Source: an uncultured Ruminococcus sp.
GTDB lineage: Bacteria > Bacillota > Clostridia > Oscillospirales > Ruminococcaceae
DNA: 64,000 nucleotides
Direction: 5' to 3'
Assembly (NCBI RefSeq): GCF_947301925.1
Contig: NZ_CAMYUE010000001.1
Coordinates: 248,001-312,000 of the forward strand
The notes under the pieces are model-generated. The model saw nothing but the letters and a program-made list of their open reading frames with translations. It ran no database searches and had not been told where the DNA came from. Shown piece after piece: positions 17,666 to 27,889 of this stretch. Numbering within the stretch: the stretch's first letter is position 1; each line of letters begins with the position of its first letter. The position numbers and the translations under genes are program-made.

Positions 17666-18599
17666 ATAGCTTTCTCATCCTTTCCGTGATAGTATCCCTG
17701 TCTGCACCGAATTCCTTGCAAACAGACAATATCCTGAGATTTTTTATCTCCGTTTCCTTGGCGATATAGTATGCAGCAAGCGGCTCGGAGCCGAATGCCA
17801 GCACACGCGCTGATTCAGCAAGCTCCATGATCGCATCATCACACCATTTTTCGTATTTTGCAGATGACATCTTCAATAATGCCGCTGCTTCGCTGTAGGG
17901 CGTAGTTTCAAGGTGCGAAAAAAGCTGATCCGTACCGCTGAGGGAAGCTTTTATGAGGGAGTCCTTTTCGAGATCGTGACTTCCGCATATGGCTGTTTCC
18001 ATAAACTGAGCCGACTTGTTGAGCATACAGCATCTGTATGCTGTTTTTATGTCGGCACAGGCTGTCTGGAGCTGCGCATATCTCTGCATGAACTCGCTGC
18101 CGGATTCAGCGGCACTTTTCTGCATGGCTTCAAGAGCAGATCTGTCTATCAGCGAATCAGAAAGCTGACCGTCCAGAGTCCTTGTTACAAGCTCATAGGC
18201 GTCAGCGGCGGCTTTTCGCATATATTCGGGAAGTCCGCTCTGATCCTTTGAATTGATAGCTTCCTTCAGTTCTTCAAGTCCCACATTTGAGGGCGCTATA
18301 TAATACTGATCCGGTTCGCGGTTGGATATGATCGCCTTCAGAACTGCTTTCAGATTGTGAAAATCATTTCTGTACAGAAGTATTTCAAGTTCCTTGCAGT
18401 CCGGAGCATATTCCTTCAGCATATTCCATACAGCCGAAAGATCCTCCGGGGCAGAGACTCCCTTTCCCGAGGTGATCATAGCGGTGATTTCTGCTTTTGA
18501 ACGGGCGTTTATCATCTGTTCAATGTCACTTTTGCCAAGAAGTGAGTTTTCCATTGCTCTGACAGCGCCGACAGCATTTGCGTATTTTGTACCCTTCAT
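17658..18599 (-). CDS. ntpC: V-type ATPase subunit C (rotor-ring socket; d-type)
   Basis: The 313-residue all-helical, funnel-like subunit connects the central stalk to the K ring. The opening KYANAVGAVRAMENSLL and repeated acidic helices fit the family. It lies in the conserved E-C-F order and overlaps subunit F by eight bases. Confidence 0.92.
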   Translation of the reverse strand: MKGTKYANAVGAVRAMENSLLGKSDIEQMINARSKAEITAMITSGKGVSAPEDLSAVWNMLKEYAPDCKELEILLYRNDFHNLKAVLKAIISNREPDQYYIAPSNVGLEELKEAINSKDQSGLPEYMRKAAADAYELVTRTLDGQLSDSLIDRSALEAMQKSAAESGSEFMQRYAQLQTACADIKTAYRCCMLNKSAQFMETAICGSHDLEKDSLIKASLSGTDQLFSHLETTPYSEAAALLKMSSAKYEKWCDDAIMELAESARVLAFGSEPLAAYYIAKETEIKNLRILSVCKEFGADRDTITERMRKLYV

Positions 18600-18607
18600 G
18601 CTATCAC

Positions 18608-19201
18608 CTACCCGAACAAAGCTCTTGCTGCCGTATCTCTTATCTCGTCCTTATCGGCTTCTATGATAGCACGGAAGCTGCAATTCTCAGAAATAAGGCC
18701 GTAGCTGAGAATAAAACCGTCCTCTATATCAGCAGGCTCCTTTGAGAGCTCTATAGTGCCGCCGTCCTTTGCAGCCAGATCTGTTATCTGTTTTCCAAAA
18801 TCAGAAGGAAGTCGGTTCAGATCATTGCTGCACAGGCTGAGAATACCCTTCCCTTGTCTTATATGACGGCTTATGAGCCGTATAAGAAGCTCAAAATACT
18901 CCTTATCGGGAAGCGCTTTAAGTTTAGCGATGGTTTTTTCGATAGTATCATTAATGAGACCTACCTTGCAGGAAAGCAGCTTTCGCTTCATTGAGGAGTC
19001 AACGGACACGCAAGAGTTTTCAAACTCTTTTTCTGCGCTTATCTTAGCATTGTCAAGATAATCCTTATAGGCCTTATCAGCCTTTTCATTGCCCTCAGAC
19101 AGGATAGACTCTGCTTTTTTTCTGGCGGCCTTGATGATACTTTCCTCGGTCTGTTTCTGCTGTTCTTCGATGAGAGTTAAGATCTCGTCAAGTCCTGACA
19201 T
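18608..19201 (-). CDS. ntpE: V-type ATPase subunit E (peripheral stalk)
   Basis: This 197-residue stator subunit has a long charged N-terminal coiled coil (about 1-100) and a globular C-terminal domain that binds the top of the A3B3 head. It pairs with the G-type subunit at 21687. It lies eight bases upstream of subunit C. Confidence 0.92.
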   Translation of the reverse strand: MSGLDEILTLIEEQQKQTEESIIKAARKKAESILSEGNEKADKAYKDYLDNAKISAEKEFENSCVSVDSSMKRKLLSCKVGLINDTIEKTIAKLKALPDKEYFELLIRLISRHIRQGKGILSLCSNDLNRLPSDFGKQITDLAAKDGGTIELSKEPADIEDGFILSYGLISENCSFRAIIEADKDEIRDTAARALFG

Positions 19202-19214
19202 ATCCTTACCTCCG

Positions 19215-21654
<2,440 letters not shown>

Positions 21655-21686
21655 ATTTTACATCACTCTCCTTTCGGAAAACGTTA

Positions 21687-21995
21687 TCAGAAATATCTGT
21701 TTATTATTTCATCTATGGCTTTATCCGAGTTAGAAGCCGCCATTTGTTTGATATCATTTATCATCCTATCACAGTCTGCTTCGGCTTTTTTTCTGTATTC
21801 TTCGAGCTGTGTGTCATATTTCTGCCTAAGCTTTGAAGCCTCTGAGGTAGCTTCGCTTATTCTTTTCTGTATTGCCAGAGACGAGCTGCCCGAGGCAGAG
21901 CTTATTATATCCTCACGCTGTCGTCTTGCTTCGGCATTTTTTTTATCAGAAAGAGCTTCTGCTTCAAGTATCTTCTTAACCGCTTCCGATGCCAT
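21687..21995 (-). CDS. V-type ATPase subunit G/H-like (peripheral stalk)
   Basis: The 102-residue, almost wholly coiled-coil, highly charged protein pairs with subunit E in the stator. AAAGGAGG just upstream of the ATG at 21995 fixes the start; the frame is open further upstream but without a ribosome binding site. It is the first gene of the operon, as ntpF is in Enterococcus hirae. Confidence 0.88.
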   Translation of the reverse strand: MASEAVKKILEAEALSDKKNAEARRQREDIISSASGSSSLAIQKRISEATSEASKLRQKYDTQLEEYRKKAEADCDRMINDIKQMAASNSDKAIDEIINRYF

Positions 21996-22012
21996 CTGAT
22001 TACCTCCTTTAA

Positions 22013-22031
22013 AAATGACCATCAGTCATTT
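22013..22031 (-). promoter_or_regulatory. 5' leader hairpin abutting the V-ATPase ribosome binding site
   Basis: AAATGAC (22013-22019) and GTCATTT (22025-22031) pair perfectly around five bases. From the predicted start near 22034 this is the very 5' end of the mRNA, and it ends two bases before the AAAGGAGG site. It could protect the transcript or set translation level. Confidence 0.6.
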
Positions 22032-22040
22032 ACTTAGCTT

Positions 22041-22069
22041 AGTATACCACAAATGTTATACGCAGTCAA
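22041..22069 (-). promoter_or_regulatory. Promoter P2 of the V-ATPase operon
   Basis: Read on the minus strand: TTGACT (22064-22069) and TATACT (22041-22046), 17 bp apart with TGG before the -10. It lies downstream of a terminator-like hairpin. Confidence 0.82.
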
Positions 22070-22093
22070 TAGATATTATGTTAATAAATTCTG

Positions 22094-22135
22094 TAAATAA
22101 ACAGAAAGGGAGCTTTCCCTACAGACAGCTCCCTT
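22094..22135 (-). terminator. Terminator hairpin between P1 and P2 upstream of the V-ATPase operon
   Basis: AAGGGAGCT (22106-22114) and AGCTCCCTT (22127-22135) form a perfect 9-bp stem. The minus-strand tail is TTCTGTTTATTT. It would end read-through from hisS-aspS-nudix and also end a short RNA begun at P1. Confidence 0.8.
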
Positions 22136-22159
22136 GCAAATCATCTATCAACATTTAAT

Positions 22160-22188
22160 ATTATACCTCAAAGAGCTAAAAATGTCAA
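22160..22188 (-). promoter_or_regulatory. Promoter P1, driving a short terminated RNA upstream of the V-ATPase operon
   Basis: A perfect consensus on the minus strand: TTGACA (22183-22188) and TATAAT (22160-22165), 17 bp apart. The transcript from about 22153 would meet the hairpin at 22106-22135 after only about 20 bases and end near 22095. The result would be an RNA of about 60 bases, or an attenuated leader. Confidence 0.75.
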
Positions 22189-22214
22189 TAATAATTTTGA
22201 ATTTTTAATTGTTT

Positions 22215-22673
22215 TTATACACCGAATATTTCATATTCGCCTGACTTCAGGGAGATAGACTTGTATTCCCCTTTTGAAAGCGTTTTATCACGATCTTTTA
22301 TGTACGATTTCAGTATTGCGCGGCTCATATTTGTGATATCGCTTCTTTCGATGGCTTCTTCCGGTGTAAGAAGCAGTACTTCACTGTTTTCGTAGCCGTC
22401 AGAAACCGGTTCGCCAGAAATATATTTGAGCCTGAAAACAATTATCCACTGTTCTGCGCGGAACTGTACAGCGAATACCGATTCTGCTTCAGCGTTGACC
22501 CCTGTTTCTTCCAGGAGCTCACGCTTTACTGCATCCGAAGGAAGCTCGCCTTCCTTGACATATCCGCCCGGGATAAGTATCCTTTCCTTGGCAGGTCCGT
22601 ATGTATGCCTTACAAACAGTATCCTGCCGCCAATCTCTGCTATCCCGCAGACAGCATAAAAACGATTACTCAT
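22215..22673 (-). CDS. Nudix hydrolase in the hisS-aspS operon
   Basis: This 152-residue Nudix protein carries the motif with PGGYVKEGE followed by KRELLEETG, so the metal-binding Glu residues are intact. The fold resembles the ADP-ribose or NTP pyrophosphatase group, but the substrate is not readable. Its start overlaps the end of aspS by eight bases, indicating translational coupling to the synthetase operon. Confidence 0.87.
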   Translation of the reverse strand: MSNRFYAVCGIAEIGGRILFVRHTYGPAKERILIPGGYVKEGELPSDAVKRELLEETGVNAEAESVFAVQFRAEQWIIVFRLKYISGEPVSDGYENSEVLLLTPEEAIERSDITNMSRAILKSYIKDRDKTLSKGEYKSISLKSGEYEIFGV

Positions 22674-24447
22674 TTTCTTCTGTTTTCACAACGCTTATAC
22701 CGAGCACTTCAAGACTCTCGTCATCAACTGTTGAAGGACACTCGGACATGAGCTCGCTTGCATTCTGAACCTTCGGAAATGCAGTCACATCACGGAGACT
22801 GTCCGCATTGCACATTATCATAGCAATTCTGTCAAGGCCGATACCCATTCCGCCGTGAGGGGGCGCACCGTATTTATATGCGTCAACAAGGAAGCCGAAC
22901 TTAGCCTGTATCTCCTCGTCGGTCATGCCGAGAGCTTCAAACATCTTCTGCTGGAGTTCAAAATCAGTTATACGCATCGAACCGCTTGAAAGCTCTGTAC
23001 CGTTGAGGACAAGATCCCATGACTTTGCTCTGACATTTGCTGGATCGGTATCAAGGTACTCTATGCATTCCTCCATGGGCATGGTGAAGGGGTGGTGCGC
23101 AGCTACCCATGTATCATTATCCTCGTCGTATTCAAAGAAAGGCATCTCGGTGATCCACAGGAAATTATACTTATCCTCGGGGATAATATCGAGCTTCTTT
23201 GCACAGATAAGTCTTATTGCACCGAGAGTTGCAAGTACAGTCTTTGTTCTGTCTGCACAGATAAGAACAAGATCTTCTTCTTGTGCATCTACAGCGGAGC
23301 ATATCTTCTCAAGATCACCGTCTGCAAGGAATTTCTTGAATGAGCAGTTGGGCTCATCTGCCCAGCGTATATACGCAAGTCCCTTTGCTCCGATACCCTT
23401 TGCGTGTTCAATAAGCTTGTCTATCTCCTTGCGGGTGTAGACTGAAGCACCGTTCTTTACATTTATAGCGCGAACGGTGCCGCCGTTTTCAACAGCACTC
23501 TTGAATACAACAAAATCTATATCCTTTACAGTATCGGTGATATCCTGTATCTCAAAGCCGAAACGTGTATCCGGCTTATCAGAGCCGTAACGGTTCATTG
23601 CATCTGCAAAAGTGAGTCTTGGAAGCGGTGTGGGGATATCCACGCCCATAACTTCCTTGAAAAGACGCTGGATATAACCCTCGACACATTCCTGGATATC
23701 CTCTGCATCAACAAAAGACATTTCAAGGTCTACCTGTGTAAATTCAGGCTGACGGTCTGCTCTGAGATCCTCGTCGCGGAAGCAGCGTGCAAGCTGTATA
23801 TAACGGTCAAAACCGGAAACCATAAGAAGCTGCTTATAGATCTGAGGAGACTGCGGAAGCGCGTAAAACTTGCCCTGATGCACTCTTGAAGGGATAAGAT
23901 AGTCTCTTGCTCCCTCCGGAGTTGATTTCATCATCATAGGTGTTTCGATCTCGAGGAATCCGTTCTCATAGAAATACTCTCGTGTTACTCTTGCAATCTC
24001 ATGGCGCTTGATTATGTTCTCCTGGAGAGGAGCGCGTCTGAGGTCAAGGTAGCGGTACTTCAGACGAAGCTCATCGTTTACCTTTGTTTCATTTGTTATT
24101 TCAAACGGAGGTGTCTGAGCTTTTGCAAGTATTCTCAGGTCACTAACAAATATCTCTACGTTTCCCGTCTTGAGCTTGTCGTTCTTGCTCTCACGCTCTC
24201 TGACCTGTCCCTTTGCCATTACAACGTATTCGCTTCTGCACGAAGCCGCCTTGTCAAAGAGCTCCCTGTCTGTTTCGTCATTGAACAGAAGCTGAACAAC
24301 ACCTGTTCTGTCACGAAGCACGATAAAGATAACTCCGCCCTTGTTTCTTATTCTGTCAACAAATCCGCCTACAACTACTTCCTTGCCGATCTCGGTAACG
24401 TCACCGCAGTAGTGTGTGCGCTTCAGACCTTTCATACTGTCTGCCAT
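22666..24447 (-). CDS. aspS: Aspartyl-tRNA synthetase
   Basis: This class II synthetase has 593 residues. It has an OB-fold anticodon-binding domain (about 10-110), the catalytic core with motif 2 (RCFRDEDLRADRQPEFTQ), the bacterial-type GAD insertion domain and motif 3 (GMGIGLDRIAMI). The ATG at 24447 is behind GGGGAGG; the frame runs further upstream into the end of hisS, but without support. It lies one base downstream of the hisS stop, a usual Firmicutes arrangement. Confidence 0.96.
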   Translation of the reverse strand: MADSMKGLKRTHYCGDVTEIGKEVVVGGFVDRIRNKGGVIFIVLRDRTGVVQLLFNDETDRELFDKAASCRSEYVVMAKGQVRERESKNDKLKTGNVEIFVSDLRILAKAQTPPFEITNETKVNDELRLKYRYLDLRRAPLQENIIKRHEIARVTREYFYENGFLEIETPMMMKSTPEGARDYLIPSRVHQGKFYALPQSPQIYKQLLMVSGFDRYIQLARCFRDEDLRADRQPEFTQVDLEMSFVDAEDIQECVEGYIQRLFKEVMGVDIPTPLPRLTFADAMNRYGSDKPDTRFGFEIQDITDTVKDIDFVVFKSAVENGGTVRAINVKNGASVYTRKEIDKLIEHAKGIGAKGLAYIRWADEPNCSFKKFLADGDLEKICSAVDAQEEDLVLICADRTKTVLATLGAIRLICAKKLDIIPEDKYNFLWITEMPFFEYDEDNDTWVAAHHPFTMPMEECIEYLDTDPANVRAKSWDLVLNGTELSSGSMRITDFELQQKMFEALGMTDEEIQAKFGFLVDAYKYGAPPHGGMGIGLDRIAMIMCNADSLRDVTAFPKVQNASELMSECPSTVDDESLEVLGISVVKTEENE

Positions 24448-24448
24448 T

Positions 24449-25783
24449 TTACTTATCCTCCCCTGTAAATGCGAACATCGACTGATTTTCGTCATCTATA
24501 ACATCAAGTATTTTATTGAAATACTCGTTTTCAAAGTTTGCTGTGAACTTTTCGTTGAGGAGCATTTCCTTCTCCTCGCCGCTCTCCATTTCTTTAAGAC
24601 GCGCCTTGCCGTCGTTGAGCTCGTTGTCGCCGATAACCATAGTATATACAGCGCCGATCTTATTCGCATACTTCATCTGGGCCTTGACGCCCCTGCCCAT
24701 AAGATCATATTCGGCACGATAACCGAATTCGCGCAGTCCCTTGACAAGCTCCATGGCCTTTTCGAGTGCAGCGTCACCCATTGTTGCAAAATAGATATCG
24801 CACTTTTTGGGTGTAAGGTACTCGCAGCCCTGCTTGTCCATAACAAGAAGAAGTCTCTCAAATCCCATACCGAAGCCAAGTGCGGGGATATGCTGTCCGC
24901 CCAGCTGCTCGATAAGGCCGTCATATCTTCCGCCTGCGCAGACCGTGCCCTGAGCGCCGATCTCTGTAGTGATGAACTCGAATACTGTCTTTGTGTAGTA
25001 ATCAAGACCGCGGACGATCTTTGGATCTACTATAAAATCTACGCCAAGCTTTGCAAGATAACTCTTGAACTGCTCGAAATGATCCTTGCATTCATCACAG
25101 AGATAATCAAGTATCACGGGAGCGTCCTTTCCTATCTCCTTACATATCGGGCTCTTGCAGTCAAGAAGCCTCATAGGATTCTTTACAAGCCTTTCCTTGC
25201 AGGTATCGCAGAGTTCCTCTTTATGAGGTTCAAAGTACTCACGAAGAGCCTTATGATACTTTGCACGGCACTCCGGGCATCCGATGGAATTCACATGAAG
25301 CTCTATATTCTTAAGTCCGAGTCTGTCGAGAAGGGTCTTGGCAAGAAGAATGACCTCGGCATCAGCAGACGGTGCGGGGCTTCCTGCCATTTCAACTCCG
25401 AACTGGTGGAACTCGCGGAGTCTTCCTGCCTGCGGGCGCTCATGTCTGAAGCATGAGAGCATATAGAACACCTTCTGAGGAAGAGCTTCATTCAGAAGTC
25501 CGTTCTGGAGCATAGCCCTTATGGTGCCTGCTGTGCCCTCGGGACGGAGGGTGAACTCTGTTTCCTTAGCCTTTACCGTATACATTTCCTTCTGTACGAC
25601 ATCGGTGGTTTCTCCGACTGAGCGAAGGAACAGCTCGGTATTTTCAAAAGTCGGGATCCTTATTTCAGAAAAGCCGAAGCTCTCTGCGGTATCTCGTGCG
25701 ATCTTCTCTATAGTATTCCATTTGTATACATCTTTCGGAAGAACGTCTTCGGTGCCGTTGGGGCGTTTGATATTCATTGCCAT
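24449..25783 (-). CDS. hisS: Histidyl-tRNA synthetase
   Basis: This class II synthetase has 444 residues. It shows the start RPNGTEDVLP, motif 2 (FRHERPQAGRLREFHQFG) and the histidine-specific motifs LDYYTKTVFE and AGGRYDGL, then the C-terminal anticodon domain. A Cys-rich insertion (CPECRAKYH, CDTCKERL, CDECKDHF) lies in the middle and could bind zinc. I choose the ATG at 25783, spaced 9 bases from AAGGAAAGG. Only about 68 bases separate it from mgsA, and these hold a terminator-like hairpin; I see no T-box. Confidence 0.95.
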   Translation of the reverse strand: MAMNIKRPNGTEDVLPKDVYKWNTIEKIARDTAESFGFSEIRIPTFENTELFLRSVGETTDVVQKEMYTVKAKETEFTLRPEGTAGTIRAMLQNGLLNEALPQKVFYMLSCFRHERPQAGRLREFHQFGVEMAGSPAPSADAEVILLAKTLLDRLGLKNIELHVNSIGCPECRAKYHKALREYFEPHKEELCDTCKERLVKNPMRLLDCKSPICKEIGKDAPVILDYLCDECKDHFEQFKSYLAKLGVDFIVDPKIVRGLDYYTKTVFEFITTEIGAQGTVCAGGRYDGLIEQLGGQHIPALGFGMGFERLLLVMDKQGCEYLTPKKCDIYFATMGDAALEKAMELVKGLREFGYRAEYDLMGRGVKAQMKYANKIGAVYTMVIGDNELNDGKARLKEMESGEEKEMLLNEKFTANFENEYFNKILDVIDDENQSMFAFTGEDK

Positions 25784-25815
25784 ATATTTCAAGCCTTTCC
25801 TTGTATGTTTTAACA

Positions 25816-25845
25816 TGAAAATTGTCCCTTAATGAAGGGACAATT
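25816..25845 (-). terminator. Terminator-like hairpin between mgsA and hisS
   Basis: AATTGTCCCTT (25820-25830) and AAGGGACAATT (25835-25845) form a perfect 11-bp stem with a 4-base loop and a short U run on the minus strand. No promoter is visible between it and hisS, 36 bases away. Confidence 0.75.
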
Positions 25846-25850
25846 AAATA

Positions 25851-26252
25851 TCAGATGCTCGGGTTACCGACTTCACGCCAATCAAGGTCACCTCTTTCGA
25901 GAGCGAGTATAAGCGCTTCTGCGGTAGCGATATTTGTTGCAACAGGTACGTTATGAACGTCGCAGAGTCTCAGAAGGTTCATTCCGTGTACGTCTGCTGC
26001 CTTAGGATTGATAGGATCTCTGAAGAAAAGGAGAACATCGACCTCGTTGCACGAAAGAAGTGCAAGGATCTGTTCAGCACCGCCTTGTCCGCTGAGATAT
26101 CTTTTTATCGGAAGACCTGTAGCTTCGCTTACCTGCTTGCCTGTAGTATTTGTAGCTATGAGAGTGTGCTTTGACAGTATTCCGCAGTATGCACTGCAGA
26201 ACTGTACCATGAGCTCCTTTTTAGCGTCATGCGCAATAATCGCGATCTTCAT
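25851..26252 (-). CDS. mgsA: Methylglyoxal synthase
   Basis: MgsA converts dihydroxyacetone phosphate to methylglyoxal and phosphate, a relief valve when triose phosphates build up. Its 133 residues carry the family blocks IAHDAKKELM, TNTTGKQV, SGQGGAEQI and FFRDP, with the catalytic Asp and phosphate-binding residues. It lies 38 bases after minD. In many clostridia mgsA closes the min-rodA cluster, so the pairing looks like a remnant of that order (established synteny; remnant status is inference). Confidence 0.95.
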   Translation of the reverse strand: MKIAIIAHDAKKELMVQFCSAYCGILSKHTLIATNTTGKQVSEATGLPIKRYLSGQGGAEQILALLSCNEVDVLLFFRDPINPKAADVHGMNLLRLCDVHNVPVATNIATAEALILALERGDLDWREVGNPSI

Positions 26253-26290
26253 TATATATGTCCTTTCCCCGCAAAGCGGAATTTTACTAA

Positions 26291-27028
26291 TTATACAGTC
26301 TTAACTGTAAGCGGAACGAATTCTCCGCCGAGTCTCTTGGATATAGCATCGAATGCTCTGAGGGCTTCGCTGTCTGTAGGGATAGGATTACCCTTTCCGG
26401 TAGCAACAGTCATCTTGAAATCGTCTGGGATAACGCCGATGAGCTGAACACCCACCTTGTCGATTATCTCGTCCAGGTTGGAGATAAGCTCGCTTCCGAT
26501 GATCCTCTTGCTAATCTTGTTGATGATAAGGCGCTGGCTCTTATTGCCTCTGTTGTAGAACTCGTCAGACATAAGACTTGCGTCTCTGATGCAGACGGGA
26601 TCGGGAGTAGAGATAACAAGTATAAGGTTTGCCTGCTCAACGATATCAAAAACGTGAGAGTTTATACCTGCGCCGGTATCGATAATGATGTATTCAAAAT
26701 ATTTCTTTACCGAGCGGCATATCTCAACGATCTGCTCGGCATTTACAGCAGTCAGAGTCTTGGGCGCACAGAGGATATTCAGATTTGTAGCCATAGGGAT
26801 CTGTGCAACAGCTTCAAGAGCGGTTTTTTTGCCGCTTAGAACATCTCCAAGGTCATACTTGATATTATCCTCAACTCCGAAAATGATATCGAGACATCTC
26901 AGACCGAAATCCAGTTCAATGATAAGAGTTCTGTGACCCTGCTTGGCGAGTGTATAACCAAGACCTGCACAAACGGTAGATTTTCCTGTACCGCCTTTTC
27001 CTGAGGTAATAGCAATAATTTTAGACAT
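26291..27028 (-). CDS. minD: MinD-type division-site ATPase, apparently without the membrane-targeting tail
   Basis: MinD is a ParA-family ATPase that positions the division septum with MinC. The 245-residue protein has the deviant Walker A GKGGTGKST (10-18) with the signature Lys, a DLGDVL-type switch region and the IIIDTGAG Walker B. Typical MinD ends in an amphipathic helix that binds the membrane; here the protein stops at EFVPLTVKTV with no such helix. No minC or minE is adjacent. The ATG at 27028 follows AAAGGAAA. Another ParA/MinD-like role is possible. Confidence 0.82.
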   Translation of the reverse strand: MSKIIAITSGKGGTGKSTVCAGLGYTLAKQGHRTLIIELDFGLRCLDIIFGVEDNIKYDLGDVLSGKKTALEAVAQIPMATNLNILCAPKTLTAVNAEQIVEICRSVKKYFEYIIIDTGAGINSHVFDIVEQANLILVISTPDPVCIRDASLMSDEFYNRGNKSQRLIINKISKRIIGSELISNLDEIIDKVGVQLIGVIPDDFKMTVATGKGNPIPTDSEALRAFDAISKRLGGEFVPLTVKTV

Positions 27029-27123
27029 TTCGTTTCCTTTCCGATATCCGCAAGCCAATGCAGAATAACTGCAAAAACGGCACCGGACTCTGATAATTAT
27101 TAATAATAATAATCCTACTGTAC

Positions 27124-27152
27124 ATTATAACACATAATTAGCTAAATGTCAA
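27124..27152 (-). promoter_or_regulatory. Promoter of minD-mgsA
   Basis: Read on the minus strand: TTGACA (27147-27152) and TATAAT (27124-27129), 17 bp apart. The leader of about 90 bases starts with an AT-only inverted repeat. Confidence 0.87.
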
Positions 27153-27218
27153 AGACCTTTTTGAAATAAAAGATAAAATTGTGCAAAACAGCTTTTTTGA
27201 AAGCTTGTAATTGTACAA

Positions 27219-27728
27219 TTATAACAAAGGATACCCTAATTCAGCCATTATCTTGTTCACAGTTTTTTCAATATTACAGCCGTTCTCGTCTATGATGATA
27301 TCAGCGTATTTTTCATAGAGAGGTATACGCTCTTTGAAGAGATCGCTAAGGGACTGGCCTTTTCTGATAACAACTCCCCTGTTCTTTATATTTCCCAGGC
27401 GGTATCTGAGCTTTTTATAATCAAGTTTAAGGTAGATAACAACACTGGCTTTTGAAAGATTTTCCATTGCTTCTTCGCCGTAAACTACACTTCCGCCTGT
27501 TGCGATAACGGAATTTTCAACGCTGAGATCACTCAGGATACGGTTTTCGGTATCAATAAAGCCATCTATCCCCTTTTCGGCGATAATGTCCTTCAGAAGA
27601 CGGTTCTCTTTTTTCTGGATAACAAGATCGGTGTCAACAAAGCTGAATCCAAGCAATTTCGCAAGGATCACGCCCACGGTACTTTTGCCTACGCCTGGCA
27701 TACCGATCAGGATGATATTTCTGAACAC
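27219..27728 (-). CDS. Shikimate kinase family protein with an altered substrate site
   Basis: The 169-residue P-loop kinase (GMPGVGKST, 9-17) has the shikimate kinase fold. It retains DTD (32-34), Arg134 (ERIPLYEKY) and the lid basic residues. Two shikimate contacts of Mycobacterium tuberculosis AroK differ: Arg58 in the FR-x-x-E motif is Ile58 (FIDTE), and the GGG loop is GGS (78-80). It may be a divergent shikimate kinase or act on another small alcohol. It starts with GTG behind GGGGAG and is a single-gene unit with its own promoter. Confidence 0.8.
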   Translation of the reverse strand: MFRNIILIGMPGVGKSTVGVILAKLLGFSFVDTDLVIQKKENRLLKDIIAEKGIDGFIDTENRILSDLSVENSVIATGGSVVYGEEAMENLSKASVVIYLKLDYKKLRYRLGNIKNRGVVIRKGQSLSDLFKERIPLYEKYADIIIDENGCNIEKTVNKIMAELGYPLL

Positions 27729-27761
27729 TTGATACTCTCCCCAATAGTTTGTTACATTATT

Positions 27762-27790
27762 ATTTTAACTCACATTGTGCAAAATGTCAA
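27762..27790 (-). promoter_or_regulatory. Promoter of the shikimate kinase-like gene
   Basis: Read on the minus strand: TTGACA (27785-27790) and TAAAAT (27762-27767), 17 bp apart. Confidence 0.82.
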
Positions 27791-27839
27791 TAGATAATTC
27801 AGCCATATATTGCGATATTGGTTTTTTATATACTGTTTA

Positions 27840-27868
27840 TTGACAAAAATCGGGTTATATGATAACAT
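27840..27868 (+). promoter_or_regulatory. Promoter of the YhcC-type radical SAM gene
   Basis: TTGACA (27840-27845) and TAACAT (27863-27868), 17 bp apart, with an extended TGA before the -10. It is divergent from the promoter at 27762-27790. Confidence 0.75.
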
Positions 27869-27889
27869 ATTTTCACAAGGAGTGATATC

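Noticed and set aside
24416..25456. A 346-residue plus-strand open frame opposite hisS
   Set aside because: It is the antisense shadow of hisS: no ribosome binding site, odd composition, and hisS is certain on the other strand. The same applies to long antisense frames at 8026-8772, 6689-7390, 14469-15167 and 57356-57913.
25784..25850. T-box riboswitch before hisS
   Set aside because: There is not enough space and no T-box sequence; only a simple hairpin is present.
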